NCBI GenBank assembly: GCA_036365455.1
Contig: JAWQUS010000017.1
Coordinates: 10,354,001-10,418,000, forward strand
Reading direction: 5' to 3'
From: Macrosoma leucophasiata
Lineage: Eukaryota; Arthropoda; Insecta; Lepidoptera; Hedylidae
Length of the DNA: 64,000 nucleotides
The notes beneath the pieces are model-generated. The model saw only the letters and a list, made by a program, of their open reading frames with translations. It was not told where the DNA came from and ran no database searches. A program made the translations under genes and the position numbers. Below, in pieces: positions 44,618 through 56,035 of the stretch. Numbering within the stretch: position 1 is the first letter of the stretch; every line of letters starts with the position of its first letter.

Positions 44618-45305
44618 TACTAGCTGTGCCCGCGACTTCGTCCACGTGAGAAAAATATGACTGTTCAGTTTCTACCCGGACGAAGTCGTGGGCGCAGCTG
44701 GTATAAAAGTAGCCTAAGTTGCTCCTTATTACATCAGCTATCTGCCAGTGAAAGTCCCGTCAAAGTCGGAGACACTCAAATTCTATTTATTTGTATGTTG
44801 GTTTGTATGTATGTATGGTTGTATGGAGACAAAAGTAGCCTAAGCTACTCTTTATCACATCAGCTATCTGCCAGTGAAAGTCCCGTCAACATCGGAGACA
44901 CTCAAATTCTATTTATTTGTATGTAGGTATGTATGTATGTATGGAGATAAAAGTAGCCTAAGTTACTCCTTATTACATCAGCTACCTACCCGTGGAAGTC
45001 CCGTCAAAATCGGATACACTCCGATTCTACTTATTTGTATGTAGGTATGTATTGCATGTATGTATGGAGATAAAAGTAGCCTAAGTTAGTCCTTATTACA
45101 TAAGCTAACTGCCAGCAAAAGTCCCGTCAAAATCGTCTAGACGTTTCCAAGATAAGCTCCGCCAAACAGACAGACAGACAGACAAAAATTGTAAAAAATG
45201 TTGTTTTGGTATATGTACCGTGTATACATACATATGCATTAAGTTAAAAGCGGTTATTTTAATATTACAAACAGACACTTCAATTTTATTTATTTGTATA
45301 GATTT
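44618..45305 (+). mobile_element. Dispersed repeat G with four internal ~121-bp repeats
   Basis: Starts 'actagctgtgcccgcgactt'. The unit 'ataaaagtagcctaagtt' to 'gtatgtatgtatgg' recurs at about 44700, 44826, 44944 and 45066. It ends with GACA repeats, 'aaatgttgttttggtat' and 'tttatttatttgtatagat'. Confidence 0.8.
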
Positions 45306-45364
45306 AATAAGGAAGGTAATATACAACATAAGACCTAAAAATTCTGTGAAAATTTTAAGCGTCT

Positions 45365-46110
45365 ACTTGCTCCCGTTATTACTATCGAGCAAAACATATA
45401 CAGAAACAAAAAACACGTTTATTATATACCCCCTTGGACCCCTTAACATTTTCATTTTCTTATTTTTAATAATTAATTTTGTCTTTGTAGCGGTATCAGA
45501 AATACATAATTTGTGAAAATGTTAGCTTTCTATCTATCACTATTTATGAGACACAGGCTGGTGACAGACAGACAAACAGACGGACAGACAGACAGACAGC
45601 GAAGGATTAATAATCCGTAGGGTCCGTTTTTACCTTTATGGTACGAAACCCCCTAAAAGATAGAACTTAGATACAGAATAGCTTAAAAGTATTCGATATG
45701 ATTCTTTAAATTGACATATTTTTTTTATTTCTGAACCGATTCACATGAAACAAACACTAAATGTTAAGTGAAACTTACCACAATATATTAGTGAAAACCG
45801 CAAATCGAATAAACCGTTTCTGATATTAGCGTGCACAAACACACAGACAAACAGACATTTTTTCGGGATAAAAAGTACCCAGTGTTGTGCGCCAAAGATT
45901 AAAATATAATCATACCAAGTTTCATTGTAATCGGACTGGTAGTTTTTCTGTGATGCTTGAACAAACAGACAGACAGACAGACAGACAAAATTTTTTCTAA
46001 TCACATATTTGGGCTCGGTATCGGTCTAGTAACATCCCCTGGTATTCATTTTTTCAATATTTTTAATGTACAGAACTTACACTTCTACAGTTTTATCACA
46101 GTATAAGTAC
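45365..46110 (+). mobile_element. Dispersed repeat I, longer copy
   Basis: Shares 'actatcgagcaaaa', 'ccttaacattttcatt', 'gtttttctgtgatgcttgaa' and 'tttttcaatatttttaatg' in order with 52380-52680. Contains a repeat F end (45545-45655: GACA/GACG runs, 'aatccgtagggtccg'). Confidence 0.65.
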
Positions 46111-46264
46111 AGTACAGTTTATAAGTACAGTTTATCGCCTTTGAAGTTTTGCGATATGCCGCCTTCACCCATCAAAATGAAAAATCATTAAGGTTGTCAC
46201 GTTTTTGGTTTTTATTTACGTTGTTTGTAACGCATCAGTTTGCGTTGAACATATATAAAACTCC

Positions 46265-46460
46265 TAAAAACATCACGCCTGTAATCCCTTAAGGGGTAGG
46301 GAGAGGTAAATCGGATTCATGCATACATCCTAGATTCTCATCCGATCACGTTTTGGCCCATGTAACAGGCGGCAAGCCTGTTGACATCTCCGGGCACTTT
46401 ACCAAACTTTGAGGTACTGGGAAGCCTCCAGAAATGGAAAAATCTATCAAACTATAAATA
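46265..46460 (-). mobile_element. SINE D, headless copy
   Basis: 'tcacgcctgtaatccc', 'gcccatgtaacaggcggc' and 'gaggtactgggaag' follow the SINE D layout. The tRNA head is missing. Confidence 0.65.
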
Positions 46461-48117
46461 TCTCAACCTATCAACAATTTACCAGTCTATCATCAATCTA
46501 CCAGTATTCCAGTTGGGCGGTCTATAAGTACGCCAGAATTCTAACAATTATAATGTACCGATGCTAATATTCATCCATACCTTTTTAACTCCGTCCAATA
46601 TAACCCGAATATGAAATACATACAAACAAAAAAAATGTTTAGAGTTTGCTTTGAAGATTTTTCGTTTTAAGTGAAGTAAGTATGTACATAAAGTGTAAAA
46701 TATAACAGACAATAATAATAAATGAAAATTAGAATAAAATATTAACAGTAAAGTTGACATCAAATTTTTCAATATCATCTTGCCAAAAACTTAGTAAAAG
46801 AAATTTTAAATCTCGCACCCCTTATCGCTAAGTCCCAAGTAGATGACAGTTTTTGTATGGGCTACTTGGTACCGCCACCTCCGTCCCTCGCGTCGCGCGC
46901 CCCGCACGATTGCTCTGACATTACACGATTGATTTGGATGACTGTAGGTAATTAACACGTTCCTTTTCTTTAGACTGTGGTTTTATTATAAGTATAGATT
47001 ACTACAACTTTCAATCGACACAAGAATTTAAAAAATCAGTCAGCAACAGAGTCATAGATTAACAGACACATTATTTATTATTGTTGTTAAAAAAACATAT
47101 AAAATATAATAGCCAACATAGAACCGCCTCCGTTTTTTAAGTATGTTAAAAATTACATATAAGTATGCAGTCCACATCGGTAATAAGTGAACATGTATAG
47201 AATACATTCTACAAGCCAGTGGCGATTTGCTTGTACTACAAGCATACCAAATGGAAATCGCCACTGGCTTGGCAAATCAATTTTTTTTTGCCCATGCTTT
47301 GTCAATTCTGAGGCAAAATAATAGAAGAATAGGCTGAAGTAACAAGGTCAAATACCTTCTCTCTATAACACGGTATTACTAAACAATTCAGTAGCTCATA
47401 GATAAGGTAAAACAGTGATGCCAACGCTTCGAGCGATAAATACGAACACACATGTAATATTGTAATAGCTTATCTAAAACATGTTTGCAGGTTTAAACTT
47501 AATAAACATATCTAACATGACCGCTTATCGACCTTTACTAATTTAATGCACCAATTCGCAGTTGTGATTAATGCATTTTACCTACCATTGCGAATGTAAA
47601 TTGAACAATAATTACATATTCAAATTGACAGACCACAATAATTAAACATTCCCAAGCGAGCAATTATTCGTAGCCTTTTTACTCGACCTCTCGACTCTTT
47701 TATGTTCCCTCCAACAGGCGAAGACATAGTTTTAATTGGAGTCGTTTTGAAGCACGCAAAGAGTCTTTTAATTAAAAATTTCAACTTTTGATATTTAAAA
47801 AAGAGTATGATGGCTGGAGATCACCGCTATTACTGTAACTTTCCCGGGAGTATTTTCTTTCGAGAACATTCTGACTCTGCGTATTTAAAATTCTTTTAAT
47901 ATTTTATACTTACCCATGTGACGTTTAAAATTACTATGAGCTGCTTATACTATTTTTGCTCCTGTATACAAAGTTAATTCAATATTAGGGTGGCGTGTAA
48001 GATAAATCATCAATTTGCGAAACTTCTGAACAAGTCTCTAATTTATTGCAGTGTTACTCTATATATTTATTAGTCTACACACTTTGTCAATGTCACACAG
48101 ACGAAGAAATAGTAAAG
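46461..48117. other. Unassigned sequence with a nested palindrome
   Basis: At 47213-47270 AAGCCAGTGGCGATTT pairs perfectly with AAATCGCCACTGGCTT, and the loop itself holds GCTTGT/ACAAGC. Otherwise AT-rich; ORFs of 70-76 aa are not recognisable. Confidence 0.55.
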
Positions 48118-48625
48118 TACAGTGCTCAACAATAAATATTGCACATTGAGCCTAGGAAGGAGACTTCGGCTTATTTGGGGTCTGTAGACCGTTATCTCTT
48201 TGAAACCTTACCTATTTGTCGTTTGTCGACCATTTTGATCAAGTTTTGAACAAACCTTTTTGAAAATACCGGACGGTTAGTGCTTTTAAGGACTTATTAC
48301 ACGGCACGGTATTCAGGGTACGGTAGCAAGGGTCAGGGTAGTGTAATAACATTTAGGGAGTTAGAGCCCTAATTAGGGCGACCGGAGCGGCCCGTGTATT
48401 TGTACTGTGATTGAGTTAGGGCGCTGTCGACCGGATAGTGTATTAAGCGGCAACCCGACGCGTGGCCACGTTCACCCTTTCTGCCGGACCCTGAAGACTA
48501 ATAGAAGTGTCTAATAGCTTTTTTACGTAGGCAGTGTGCAACAGAGATAATGCTCTACGAAGTCGAAACGAGTCGATCGTCTCTTTCGCAGACTCGATGT
48601 GCAATATTAATTGTTGAATACTGTA
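48118..48625. mobile_element. Tc1/mariner-like TIR element (non-autonomous)
   Basis: Left TIR TACAGTGCTCAACAATAAAT (48118 on) mirrors the right end, whose complement reads TACAGTATTCAACAATTAAT. The match runs for about 33 bp with few mismatches. TA at both outer edges and the CAGTG-type start suit Tc1/mariner. The 508-bp interior has no transposase. It includes a GC-rich segment (48290-48490) with 'cttattacacggcacgg' that may be another element nested inside. Confidence 0.7.
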
Positions 48626-48639
48626 CCTTATTTGAAACT

Positions 48640-49235
48640 AGCCGTGCACGCGACTTCGTCCCCTTCGTCGATTTTCGTAAATCTTGTTTTGTTTGATGCG
48701 GAATAGTTACGACTTGCTCCCATAAAAAATTGATTCAGATAGGCCAATCAGTTTTTATTATATGAGCATTTTTTTACTTACTTTCACCTCAGACTAAAGG
48801 AATAAGAATAGACGGCGAGTTGTCATACAGTGCGTTGAATCCACTGACGTCCTAGATAGTCCTAATGCGCATGACAACAAGATGACAACAAGTGACATTG
48901 ACACATTTATTCATCGACGACACAACACAGCTTATTTACTCCTTCGTGGATATATTTTTTTCATTGATTTCGTACAGTCGTGTAATAATTTTGTATCGAC
49001 ACACTTAAACAATTTAAATTAGGTATCTTATCTGTCACGCAGCTAAAAAAGTCAGATTGTATTGGCAATGCAGCAATAAACTAAAAAGTATTAAATAAAT
49101 ATAACTACGTTAAGAAAAACCGGCTTCAAAACTGAAAAGTAAAAAATTATAAAGATTTAATTGTAATTATATACTACCTATTATATATTACAGACACTCC
49201 AATTTTATTTATTTGTATAGATGATGTATTTGTAC
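48640..49235 (+). mobile_element. Dispersed repeat G, diverged copy
   Basis: Edge 'aactagccgtgcacgcgact' and closing 'cagacactccaattttattt' with 'atttgtatagat'. The middle is not clearly alignable. Confidence 0.55.
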
Positions 49236-49261
49236 TGTTATTATGATGTTAATTTTAAATA

Positions 49262-49413
49262 TGGAAGAGTTCTAGTGTCTGAGCTCGAGGAGTGGTAACG
49301 CATCTGCATTTCGACCTTGGTCTTTTTGTGGGTGTCTATAGGCTGCAGTCATCCCTTAACATCAATGTGAACTACATGCTTGTTTGCCACTTCCATAACA
49401 TAAAAAAAATACC
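49262..49413 (+). mobile_element. Dispersed short repeat E, cluster unit 1
   Basis: 3' half of repeat E ('gtggtaacgcatctgcattt' to 'gccacttccataacat'). Confidence 0.75.
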
Positions 49414-49439
49414 CAACCGGGTATTAACTTTTAAAATAA

Positions 49440-49665
49440 CCGGGTCGCCTAATGGTATCCGTTTATATTTAGCTCTATCATGTTCTGGTTAAATGTATGG
49501 AGCTTTAATTTCTGTCACAGAACCAAAATAATTGACACCGCTTTGGCACCCGCGGATGGCAATATTTCGTATCTGCATTTTGACACCTGATTTTTCTTTG
49601 GATGTATAGACATAACTTCCTGCCATATATCTAACCGTCTATGTAAACTGCATATCTGAAACCGT
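49440..49665 (+). mobile_element. Dispersed short repeat E, cluster unit 2 (diverged)
   Basis: Word order of repeat E is kept ('atcatgttctggtt', 'cgtatctgcattttgac') but identity is low. Confidence 0.5.
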
Positions 49666-49669
49666 CAAC

Positions 49670-49900
49670 TCTACTGGTGGTAGAACTCCAGTGATGGAGC
49701 TCGTGGGCGTAGGCATCACCGCATTACCTAATATACTTGCCTCTAAATGGTAGCGTTCAGCACTATCGTATTCCGATCAGGTGGTAATGTACGGCCCTGT
49801 AATTTCTGGCACAGAAGAATAACACCTGAGGCCTCAGGAGTGGCAACGCATCTGCATTTTGACCTCTGGTCATTGTGTAGGTGTCTATAAGCTGCAGTTT
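49670..49900 (+). mobile_element. Dispersed short repeat E, cluster unit 3
   Basis: 'ctggtggtagaactccagtg' to 'gtgtctataagctgcagt', same strand as its neighbours. Confidence 0.75.
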
Positions 49901-50353
49901 ACGGGCGTTTTGCTCCGCATGGTGTTCGTTCGGCCAATACCTTACACCACGTTTTCTGGCGACGTGACCACCTAATTACAGACACCTCGCTTAATTCCTG
50001 ATTCTTGTCCATGGCTTCGAAATAAAGAAATAAATAAAATAAAAAACGTATTTATTCTCTCCACAATAACATTAACAGTACAACATTATGTTAATTGCAA
50101 TACAAAACTTTCTGTCGTGTCATTTAATTTATTGTGGAGACTGGAGCCTGAACTAAAGTTATAAAACCTGTTTTACAGGTCTCCAGGTCCACACCCTTCG
50201 GATAATTTAGATGATTGTTCATGTAGCAATATTTTTATGAGTGTTATACATTATGTTTGAGGAGATTTTAATCCTATTACTATTACAATATAAATATTTC
50301 TAGTAGTAAAATCTAAAGTTCTTCATCTTCAAGGGATCTTTATTATACTACCA

Positions 50354-50656
50354 ACTTTTTACTTGTGGTAGCGTACCAGTATAGGTAAGAATGCGAGGGC
50401 GTAGGCACCACCGCATTACTTAATCAATCTGCTGCTAAATGGTAATGATAACCACTGTTGTGTTCCGGTTGGATGGTAATGTACGGCCCCGTAATAACTT
50501 ATCACAGAGCATAATATATCAAAGGTCTCAGGGGTGGCAACGCGTCTGCGTTTTGACCTCTGTTCTTTATGTGGGTGTCTATAGGCTGCAGTCATCACTT
50601 AACATCAATGTGAACTGCATGCTTGTTTGCCACCTTCATTCTGGATATCACATAAA
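50354..50656 (+). mobile_element. Dispersed short repeat E, cluster unit 4
   Basis: 'taggcaccaccgcattac' to 'gaactgcatgcttgtttgcc' and an A run. The 75-aa ORF inside is incidental. Confidence 0.75.
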
Positions 50657-50829
50657 AAAACCCTGATAATGTACAATCTTGTTGTAAGTATCTTAGGAGA
50701 AGGCTTTTGTCAGCAATAGACGTCGTTCAACTGGAGTGATGATGATTTTATTCTATATGATACTTACGTTTAATTTAAAAGGTAATCTACTTCTATCAAT
50801 CAGATATATTTAATTATCATCGGATGATT

Positions 50830-50990
50830 GACGACCCAGTTAGTCCAGCGGTGTGAGATGAACGTTTGATTCGAAGGGTCGCGGACTTAATCCCCGCATC
50901 GGGACAAATATATGTATACTGATATTTATTTCGGGGCTGGGTGTTTGTGTATGTGTTGTGTGTGTACCCACGATACAGGCAAAGTAAATA
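50830..50990 (+). mobile_element. SINE C, copy 2 (damaged head)
   Basis: Head 'gacccagttagtccagcgg'. The B box is altered ('cggacttaatcc'), so Pol III start from this copy is unlikely. The body is present to about 50990. Confidence 0.8.
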
Positions 50991-51285
50991 GATACAAACA
51001 GTATGGAAACTAAGCCCATTTTATAAAATATTTACCTACACTCCATTGAAGCATCAGGGGTGTCACTAATTTTTTAAAATAATGGTGTTATTATTTTTGC
51101 ATTTACTGACGTTTACTTATTCGTATTGGGATGTTGACTATTTTTTTATTGGTTACCCTGTAATAGTATTGGATAAATAAATACTATTTGTCTTTGAAAC
51201 ATATAGTCAATAAGTACTTAAAAGTTGTTAAGATATAACGATTCAAAATGTTGCGAATTGTGAAATGACTCAAAACAGCCTAACC
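50991..51285. other. Unassigned sequence
   Basis: AT-rich spacer between two SINE C copies. Nothing recognised. Confidence 0.5.
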
Positions 51286-51444
51286 GACCCGGTTAGTCCA
51301 GCGGTGCGAAACCACCGTTTGATTCGAAGGGTCGCGGGTTCGATCCCCGCACTGGAACAAATATTTGTATGGCCTACAGATATTTGTTTCGGGTCTGGGT
51401 GTTTGTGTATGTGTTGTATGTGTACAACGGCACAGGTTTAATAT
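51286..51444 (+). mobile_element. SINE C, copy 3 (3'-truncated)
   Basis: Intact head with A and B boxes ('gggttcgatccccgcact'). The match stops at 'ggcacaggtttaata', where the R4/Dong-like 3' relic begins. Confidence 0.8.
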
Positions 51445-51637
51445 TTTTTACATACATAAGTAGTTATAAAAAAACAAACATATACTATAAGAAATTAAAA
51501 AATAGTGCGCCGCCGGCAGCGGGAACAGGGTCCAAGCTATCGGTGGTTAGGGTCACGGAGACAGGAACCTCCTCACTATACGTGCCGTGCCGAGGAGTAC
51601 CGCCTTCTGTATTTGACCCATGATCCAACCTTGATCT
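51445..51637 (-). mobile_element. 5'-truncated relic of the R4/Dong-like element
   Basis: Matches the 3' UTR and last coding bases of the element at 7.5-11.6 kb ('gccgccggcagcg', 'gacaggaacctcctcactat', 'gtgccgaggagtac'). TTATTATTATTAT follows at its 5' side (51638-51650), again a TAA context. The sequence is diverged, so it comes from an older or sister element. Confidence 0.8.
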
Positions 51638-51671
51638 TATTATTATTATAGTTTTAAGTACGGCAGACAGC

Positions 51672-51800
51672 TTAATTTTGATGTAACTTGTAGATCTTTG
51701 TTTTGTGGAATACTGCACCAGGAAGTTTAAAAAACGATAGCTCCGGTTTTGATGATGCAGAGTTCAAACAGTCGTATACCACGCAATACGCTCGTGACAT
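51672..51800 (-). pseudogene. Possible THAP zinc-finger N-terminus
   Basis: Minus ORF from ATG at 51800: 'MSRAYCVVYDCLNSASSKP' then 'ELSFFKLP'. A Cys-X4-Cys pair close to the start followed by an LSFFKLP-type strand is the opening of a THAP DNA-binding domain. The distal Cys-X2-His pair and AVPTF-type motif are missing, and the frame stops after 42 codons. It could be a first exon (a 'ctggtgcag' splice-like sequence follows the motif) or a relic of a P-element-like transposon. The upstream ~150 bp is less AT-rich and has 'ccccgcccac'. Confidence 0.45.
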
Positions 51801-52379
51801 CTTTAAAACACTCTTGGAAATAAAAACAAATCGCAACGTGACCGCTCGCCTCGACGCGACACTCGCTACCATAGATTATACCACGGAATAGATAAATAAA
51901 GATGGAATGGTAATGTGGGCGGGGCAAGCGCACGACAACTATGCGTGTACACACACAGTTCGGACTCGCTACTGTAGCACTGCGAGAACCGCTTAGAGGC
52001 CTCGTAGATGCGCATGTTTGTGTGAGTGTGCCGTTTTGAACGCTTTGTAAGTAGTTACTTTACTGTTTACAATCTATTTACTGTGATACAGGTTTATACC
52101 TAGTGTGGGGCTGTGAGTGTAAGCGTATTTATTTATTTACTAGCGGTCGGGTCCGCTCGTCGTCGACATCGTCCTGTCAAAAAGATTTGTTGACTCTTTG
52201 ACGGTAGGAACACACCTACATTGCTTAGACAACAGTGAGTGCTTGTAATTTAATATTAACTTTATACAGTAGCAATAAAGCTCAAATTAAGTCTACGTTT
52301 TAATTAGAAAACGTTTGTATGAGAAAAAGAAAAGGGGAGTTTTAGGGTTTTCCCGGCAATTATTCGATTTTTTCTCACC
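51801..52379. other. Unassigned sequence with a SINE C tail
   Basis: A SINE C 3' fragment lies at 52088-52135 ('gtggggctgtgagtgtaagc'). The rest is unrecognised. Confidence 0.5.
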
Positions 52380-52680
52380 TTTAAACCATTACTATCGAGC
52401 AAAAAATTTACGAAAAAAAAAACACGTTTATTGTGTGCCACCTTGAACCCTTAACATTTTCATTCTCTTATTTTTAGTAACTAAGTTTCATTGTAATCGG
52501 ACTCGTAGTTTTTCTGTGATGCTTGAACAAACAGACAGACAGACAGACAAAAATTTTTCACATATTTAGGTTCGGTATCGATCTAGTAACGTTCCCTGGT
52601 ATTTATTTTTTCAATATTTTTAATGTACAGAATTTACACCTCTACAGTTTTATTATAAGTATAGATTAACCACGAAAGGA
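52380..52680 (+). mobile_element. Dispersed repeat I, shorter copy
   Basis: Aligns to 45365-46110 with a large internal gap. GACA repeat at 52529-52549. Confidence 0.65.
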
Positions 52681-53033
52681 AAACAAAAGAGACAAAGATA
52701 TGAACAGGAAGCAAACTCGGCACCTAAGTTTTTCTTTTTCCTCGCAAAGTTACAACAATTTTCAGTATAGTTTTATAATTTAAACCGCGATCGCATATTT
52801 ATAGGAAAATACAATGAATTTTTATTAAAATGTTGCGGACGCCACGTTCCATGCGGCATCCTGTAAAACCAAACTTTACTACGATAGTTTTTCCGTCATC
52901 GTTATCAGTTAAAGTTTGTCACTTTGCCAACAATCGCGGCTACATGCTAAGTCCTACCACGACTCGAATACACAAGTATTTTAAACTGTTACTCTCATAA
53001 ATTCAATGGCAGCACGAAACATGAAAATCCGGC

Positions 53034-53470
53034 CAAGTGTAAGTTAGATGAGCATGCACGAAGTTCCGTACTGTTGTAGACTCTCTGTTTTTTTGTACGG
53101 GAGACCATTATGGGCACCCGCCGTCTAGCGGAACAGACGAGAAATATTTTTTACATAACCTCAAAATTATTTACTGAAAAAATAGCAAAGAAAAAAACTT
53201 TTTACATTCTTCTCAATCACTTATTTTTAGATATATTATTATAATTAAAAAAAAACTTTTAAAAAATATACCCCAAATGGCCATACTGTTACAAATTCGT
53301 TTATTTACGTTGCACATCCCCAACTTTTGTCACTGTTTAAAATATGTTTACCTAATTTCAACACAATCGGCTCAGTAATTTCGAAGCAAATTAACTGTGT
53401 CATACAGACAGAGAGACAAACTATGATCCAATATGGGTTTGGTTTTTCCTTACGACAAACGGAACCCAGC
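53034..53470 (+). mobile_element. Dispersed repeat F, copy at 53.0 kb
   Basis: 'ccggccaagtgtaagttaga', 'gaagttccgtact', a middle with 'cggctcagtaatttcgaagc', then GACAGAGAG repeat and 'cgacaaacggaaccc'. Confidence 0.6.
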
Positions 53471-54589
53471 ATATCCTTGTTTCTACCGACATATAACATC
53501 GGCATATAACTATGTAAATGAACCGAAATATTGCTGCCAAAATGCATTTATAAATCAAGAGCTCAGTAGTTCATTACTATTTCACTAATGAAACCTACTT
53601 TTATGTCTTCGCGTTAATGGCCGTTTTTGAATTAACAACCTCGAAACACCGTAATAACCATAAAATTGAAAGCAAAATATTGTTCGCATTGTATATTACT
53701 CGGGTGTACAATAGGAATGAATTATTAAATTATTCGCGGGATGAACATAATAATGAGACGGCCTGTTTAATTAAGTACGGCATATAAATACGTTCGGAAC
53801 CGAAGAGTGGCGTAAGCCGCTTTTAGAATGCAGTGACAAAGTGACTTCCCCCTCTTTTGAAGCCGTGAAATGGAGCTCATGAAAATACCACGTTTTTCCA
53901 AGGAGCAAAATGTAAATGTTTTGACAAAGTTACCAGTGGCAGGTATAATTCAATTTCGTTTGGGGGTGGTGGGTTGATTATAAATTTAATTTATGTAGGG
54001 GCTGCCGTGAGGACGGGACCATTCTTGTTATTCGTTGAGCGTGCAATTTATCGACTATTCTCTGATGAGTTGACGTGTTCATACGTTTAACATTTTCCGA
54101 AGCATGTTCGAGTTTATAATTGTTGTGGGTTATTTTATTACGCAAAATATGAATTGATTTCATGTTACTGTACGAGACGCCCAAACCACACTCCATTATT
54201 CTTAAACATGAATGATTAATGATGGACAGTAAGTATTGTATTATTGTTTTTTATATTATTTCGCATTAACACATGTCATGCTAGTGAAATATATTGTATT
54301 CTACGTGAGAACAAGACCTTTAATTGATTATAGTCGGTAGCATTCCAAACATGAATTGAATCACATACTCATCACTCACTCAGCTTAGTCATTAAACACT
54401 TTCGGTTATCATAACTTGTACAACATAGAGTGTCCATTATGAAGCTGTTATTATTTGAATATTACAAATAACTATTGTTATGCTTTAAGAAATAAAGTCT
54501 TTATTAGTTACAACAAGCAAAATGTTATTGATTTGTGACTTTACACAACTTTTTTTGATAGATAATATTTCTATTCACCATAATGACCA
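53471..54589. other. Unassigned sequence
   Basis: A 72-aa minus ORF at 53978-54196 has no family I know. A fragment of the retroposon B outer segment ('tatttcgcattaacacatg') is at 54259-54277. Confidence 0.45.
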
Positions 54590-54802
54590 TTTTCATTTAA
54601 TGTTGAATTATCTTGTCTTGCCTTATCAGAGATAATGGTGTAAGGACCTTTAACTCTGGTTCTGTTGGGATTTTTCCATTTAATGGAAATTTCCCAGTAC
54701 CAGAAGTTTGGTAAAGGGTGTGAGTGTTTGCATGTATGCTTGAATGCATGCATTTACCTCTGCCTACGCCTTCGGGGATTACAGGCGTGAAGTTACGTTT
54801 TT
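54590..54802 (+). mobile_element. SINE D, plus copy fused to a Penelope-like fragment
   Basis: 'ggtgtaaggacctttaactc' to 'ggggattacaggcgtgaagt' and 'tacgttttttatt', the SINE D body and tail without its head. Its tail runs directly into Penelope-like coding sequence. Confidence 0.7.
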
Positions 54803-55136
54803 TATTAAAAGTAGCATTCTCTTACAAAATACCGGCATTTACAAACTCGATTGTGATTGTGGACTCTTTTATATAGACCAAACAAAGAGAGCGGTTTCCA
54901 CCAGAATTAAAGAACATATTGCTAATGTCAAACACCGTAGAGCAGGGAGGTCTGCAGTCTATGATCACATAGCGGACAAACCAACTCATTACATTCTCGC
55001 CACAGAACACAGACCAATTCCAAGAATAGTTCGCGAGGCTATTGAGATTAATTTCAATAGAGAAGATGGTTGGCGATTGTCACCAACATGGGATCCAATA
55101 CTCAGTAGAATAAAACCTAACCGCAACAGTCTGTAA
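54803..55136 (+). pseudogene. Penelope-like element, C-terminal GIY-YIG endonuclease fragment
   Basis: In the frame running to the stop at 55134-55136: 'NTGIYKLDCDCGLFYIDQTK' carries GIY and, in place of YIG, YID. Then 'TRIKEH' (the conserved Arg), 'REAIEI' (the Glu) and 'NFNREDGWRLSPTWDPIL', the closing pattern of Penelope-like proteins. PLEs pair a reverse transcriptase with this endonuclease; here the RT is absent, so it is a 5'-truncated copy. The ORF's apparent first 20 codons (from 54744) are SINE D sequence. The Gly-to-Asp change in the second motif suggests the enzyme was already inactive. Confidence 0.82.
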
Positions 55137-55412
55137 GACCTCAAGATACAATTATTAACTTTTGGGTTAACCCTACGTTAATCAAACGCTACGCAAGACG
55201 TTTGGGAAATAGACGGCGGTAGCTGCACATCATAATTTTTCAAACTGCTCTCAGACAAATGTCACCTCAGTCTGCCCGAGACCACGGAAGCTGAAAAGCG
55301 ACCGAAACGTCGGGTTCGATTTCAAATAATCATTTTACTTTAATATACGCGAGATAAATCCGAATACTAGTATTATTTCAATGAGTGTAGCTCACGAAAA
55401 CCTAAGAACATA
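55137..55412 (+). mobile_element. Penelope-like element 3' UTR
   Basis: 'ccgaaacgtcgggttcg' and 'acgcgagataaatccgaat' follow the stop codon, sequences I associate with insect Penelope 3' ends. Confidence 0.6.
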
Positions 55413-56035
55413 CTATGTCTTTTACGCTTCAACGATCAAACATCTGAGCTGATTGTGATTAATATAGGGTTTAAACCCTTAGAATCGATACAGACTAATT
55501 TTTGTGCCAAAAACAGCTAGTAAACTTAAGGCGATATACACACATGACCGCGCGTCGCCGCTGATTGCGGTGGAGGTGAGTATAGTCCGCGCGGTCGGGC
55601 GGTATAGTGTGAACGGTATTAACGTATTTTAATATAGAGGCCAAGCAACATGAAATCTGCTTCACTGCCTACCGCGGCGGCGCGCGTTCTCGTGTATGAA
55701 ACGCCATAATGTTCTATTCCCAAGCCAACAAAGTAACATGAAACCTACACGAAGTTCCGAAAAAATGTTACATTTTATCAAAATACGCCAAGCGTAAATA
55801 ATAATAAAATTATCTCGAAGATTTCATCACAATAGTAGATACATCAAAAATATATTAACGTCAACAATCAACACTATTGTGATCTGAGCTTCGGTTTGAT
55901 TACAAACTGATTGATTGAAAACTTATTCCAGATGCTACCCTTATTATATATCATCTGAATTTTGTTACTGGAAATATAAACATGTTACTCCGGTAAAAGT
56001 TATATTACTAAATATTTAGAAACGTAACTTCAAAA
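55413..56035. other. Unassigned, with a GC-rich DNA-element fragment
   Basis: At 55530-55700 'catgaccgcgcgtcgccgc' and 'tccgcgcggtcgggcgg' give inverted GC-rich words like the end of a TIR element. The rest is AT-rich. Confidence 0.4.
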
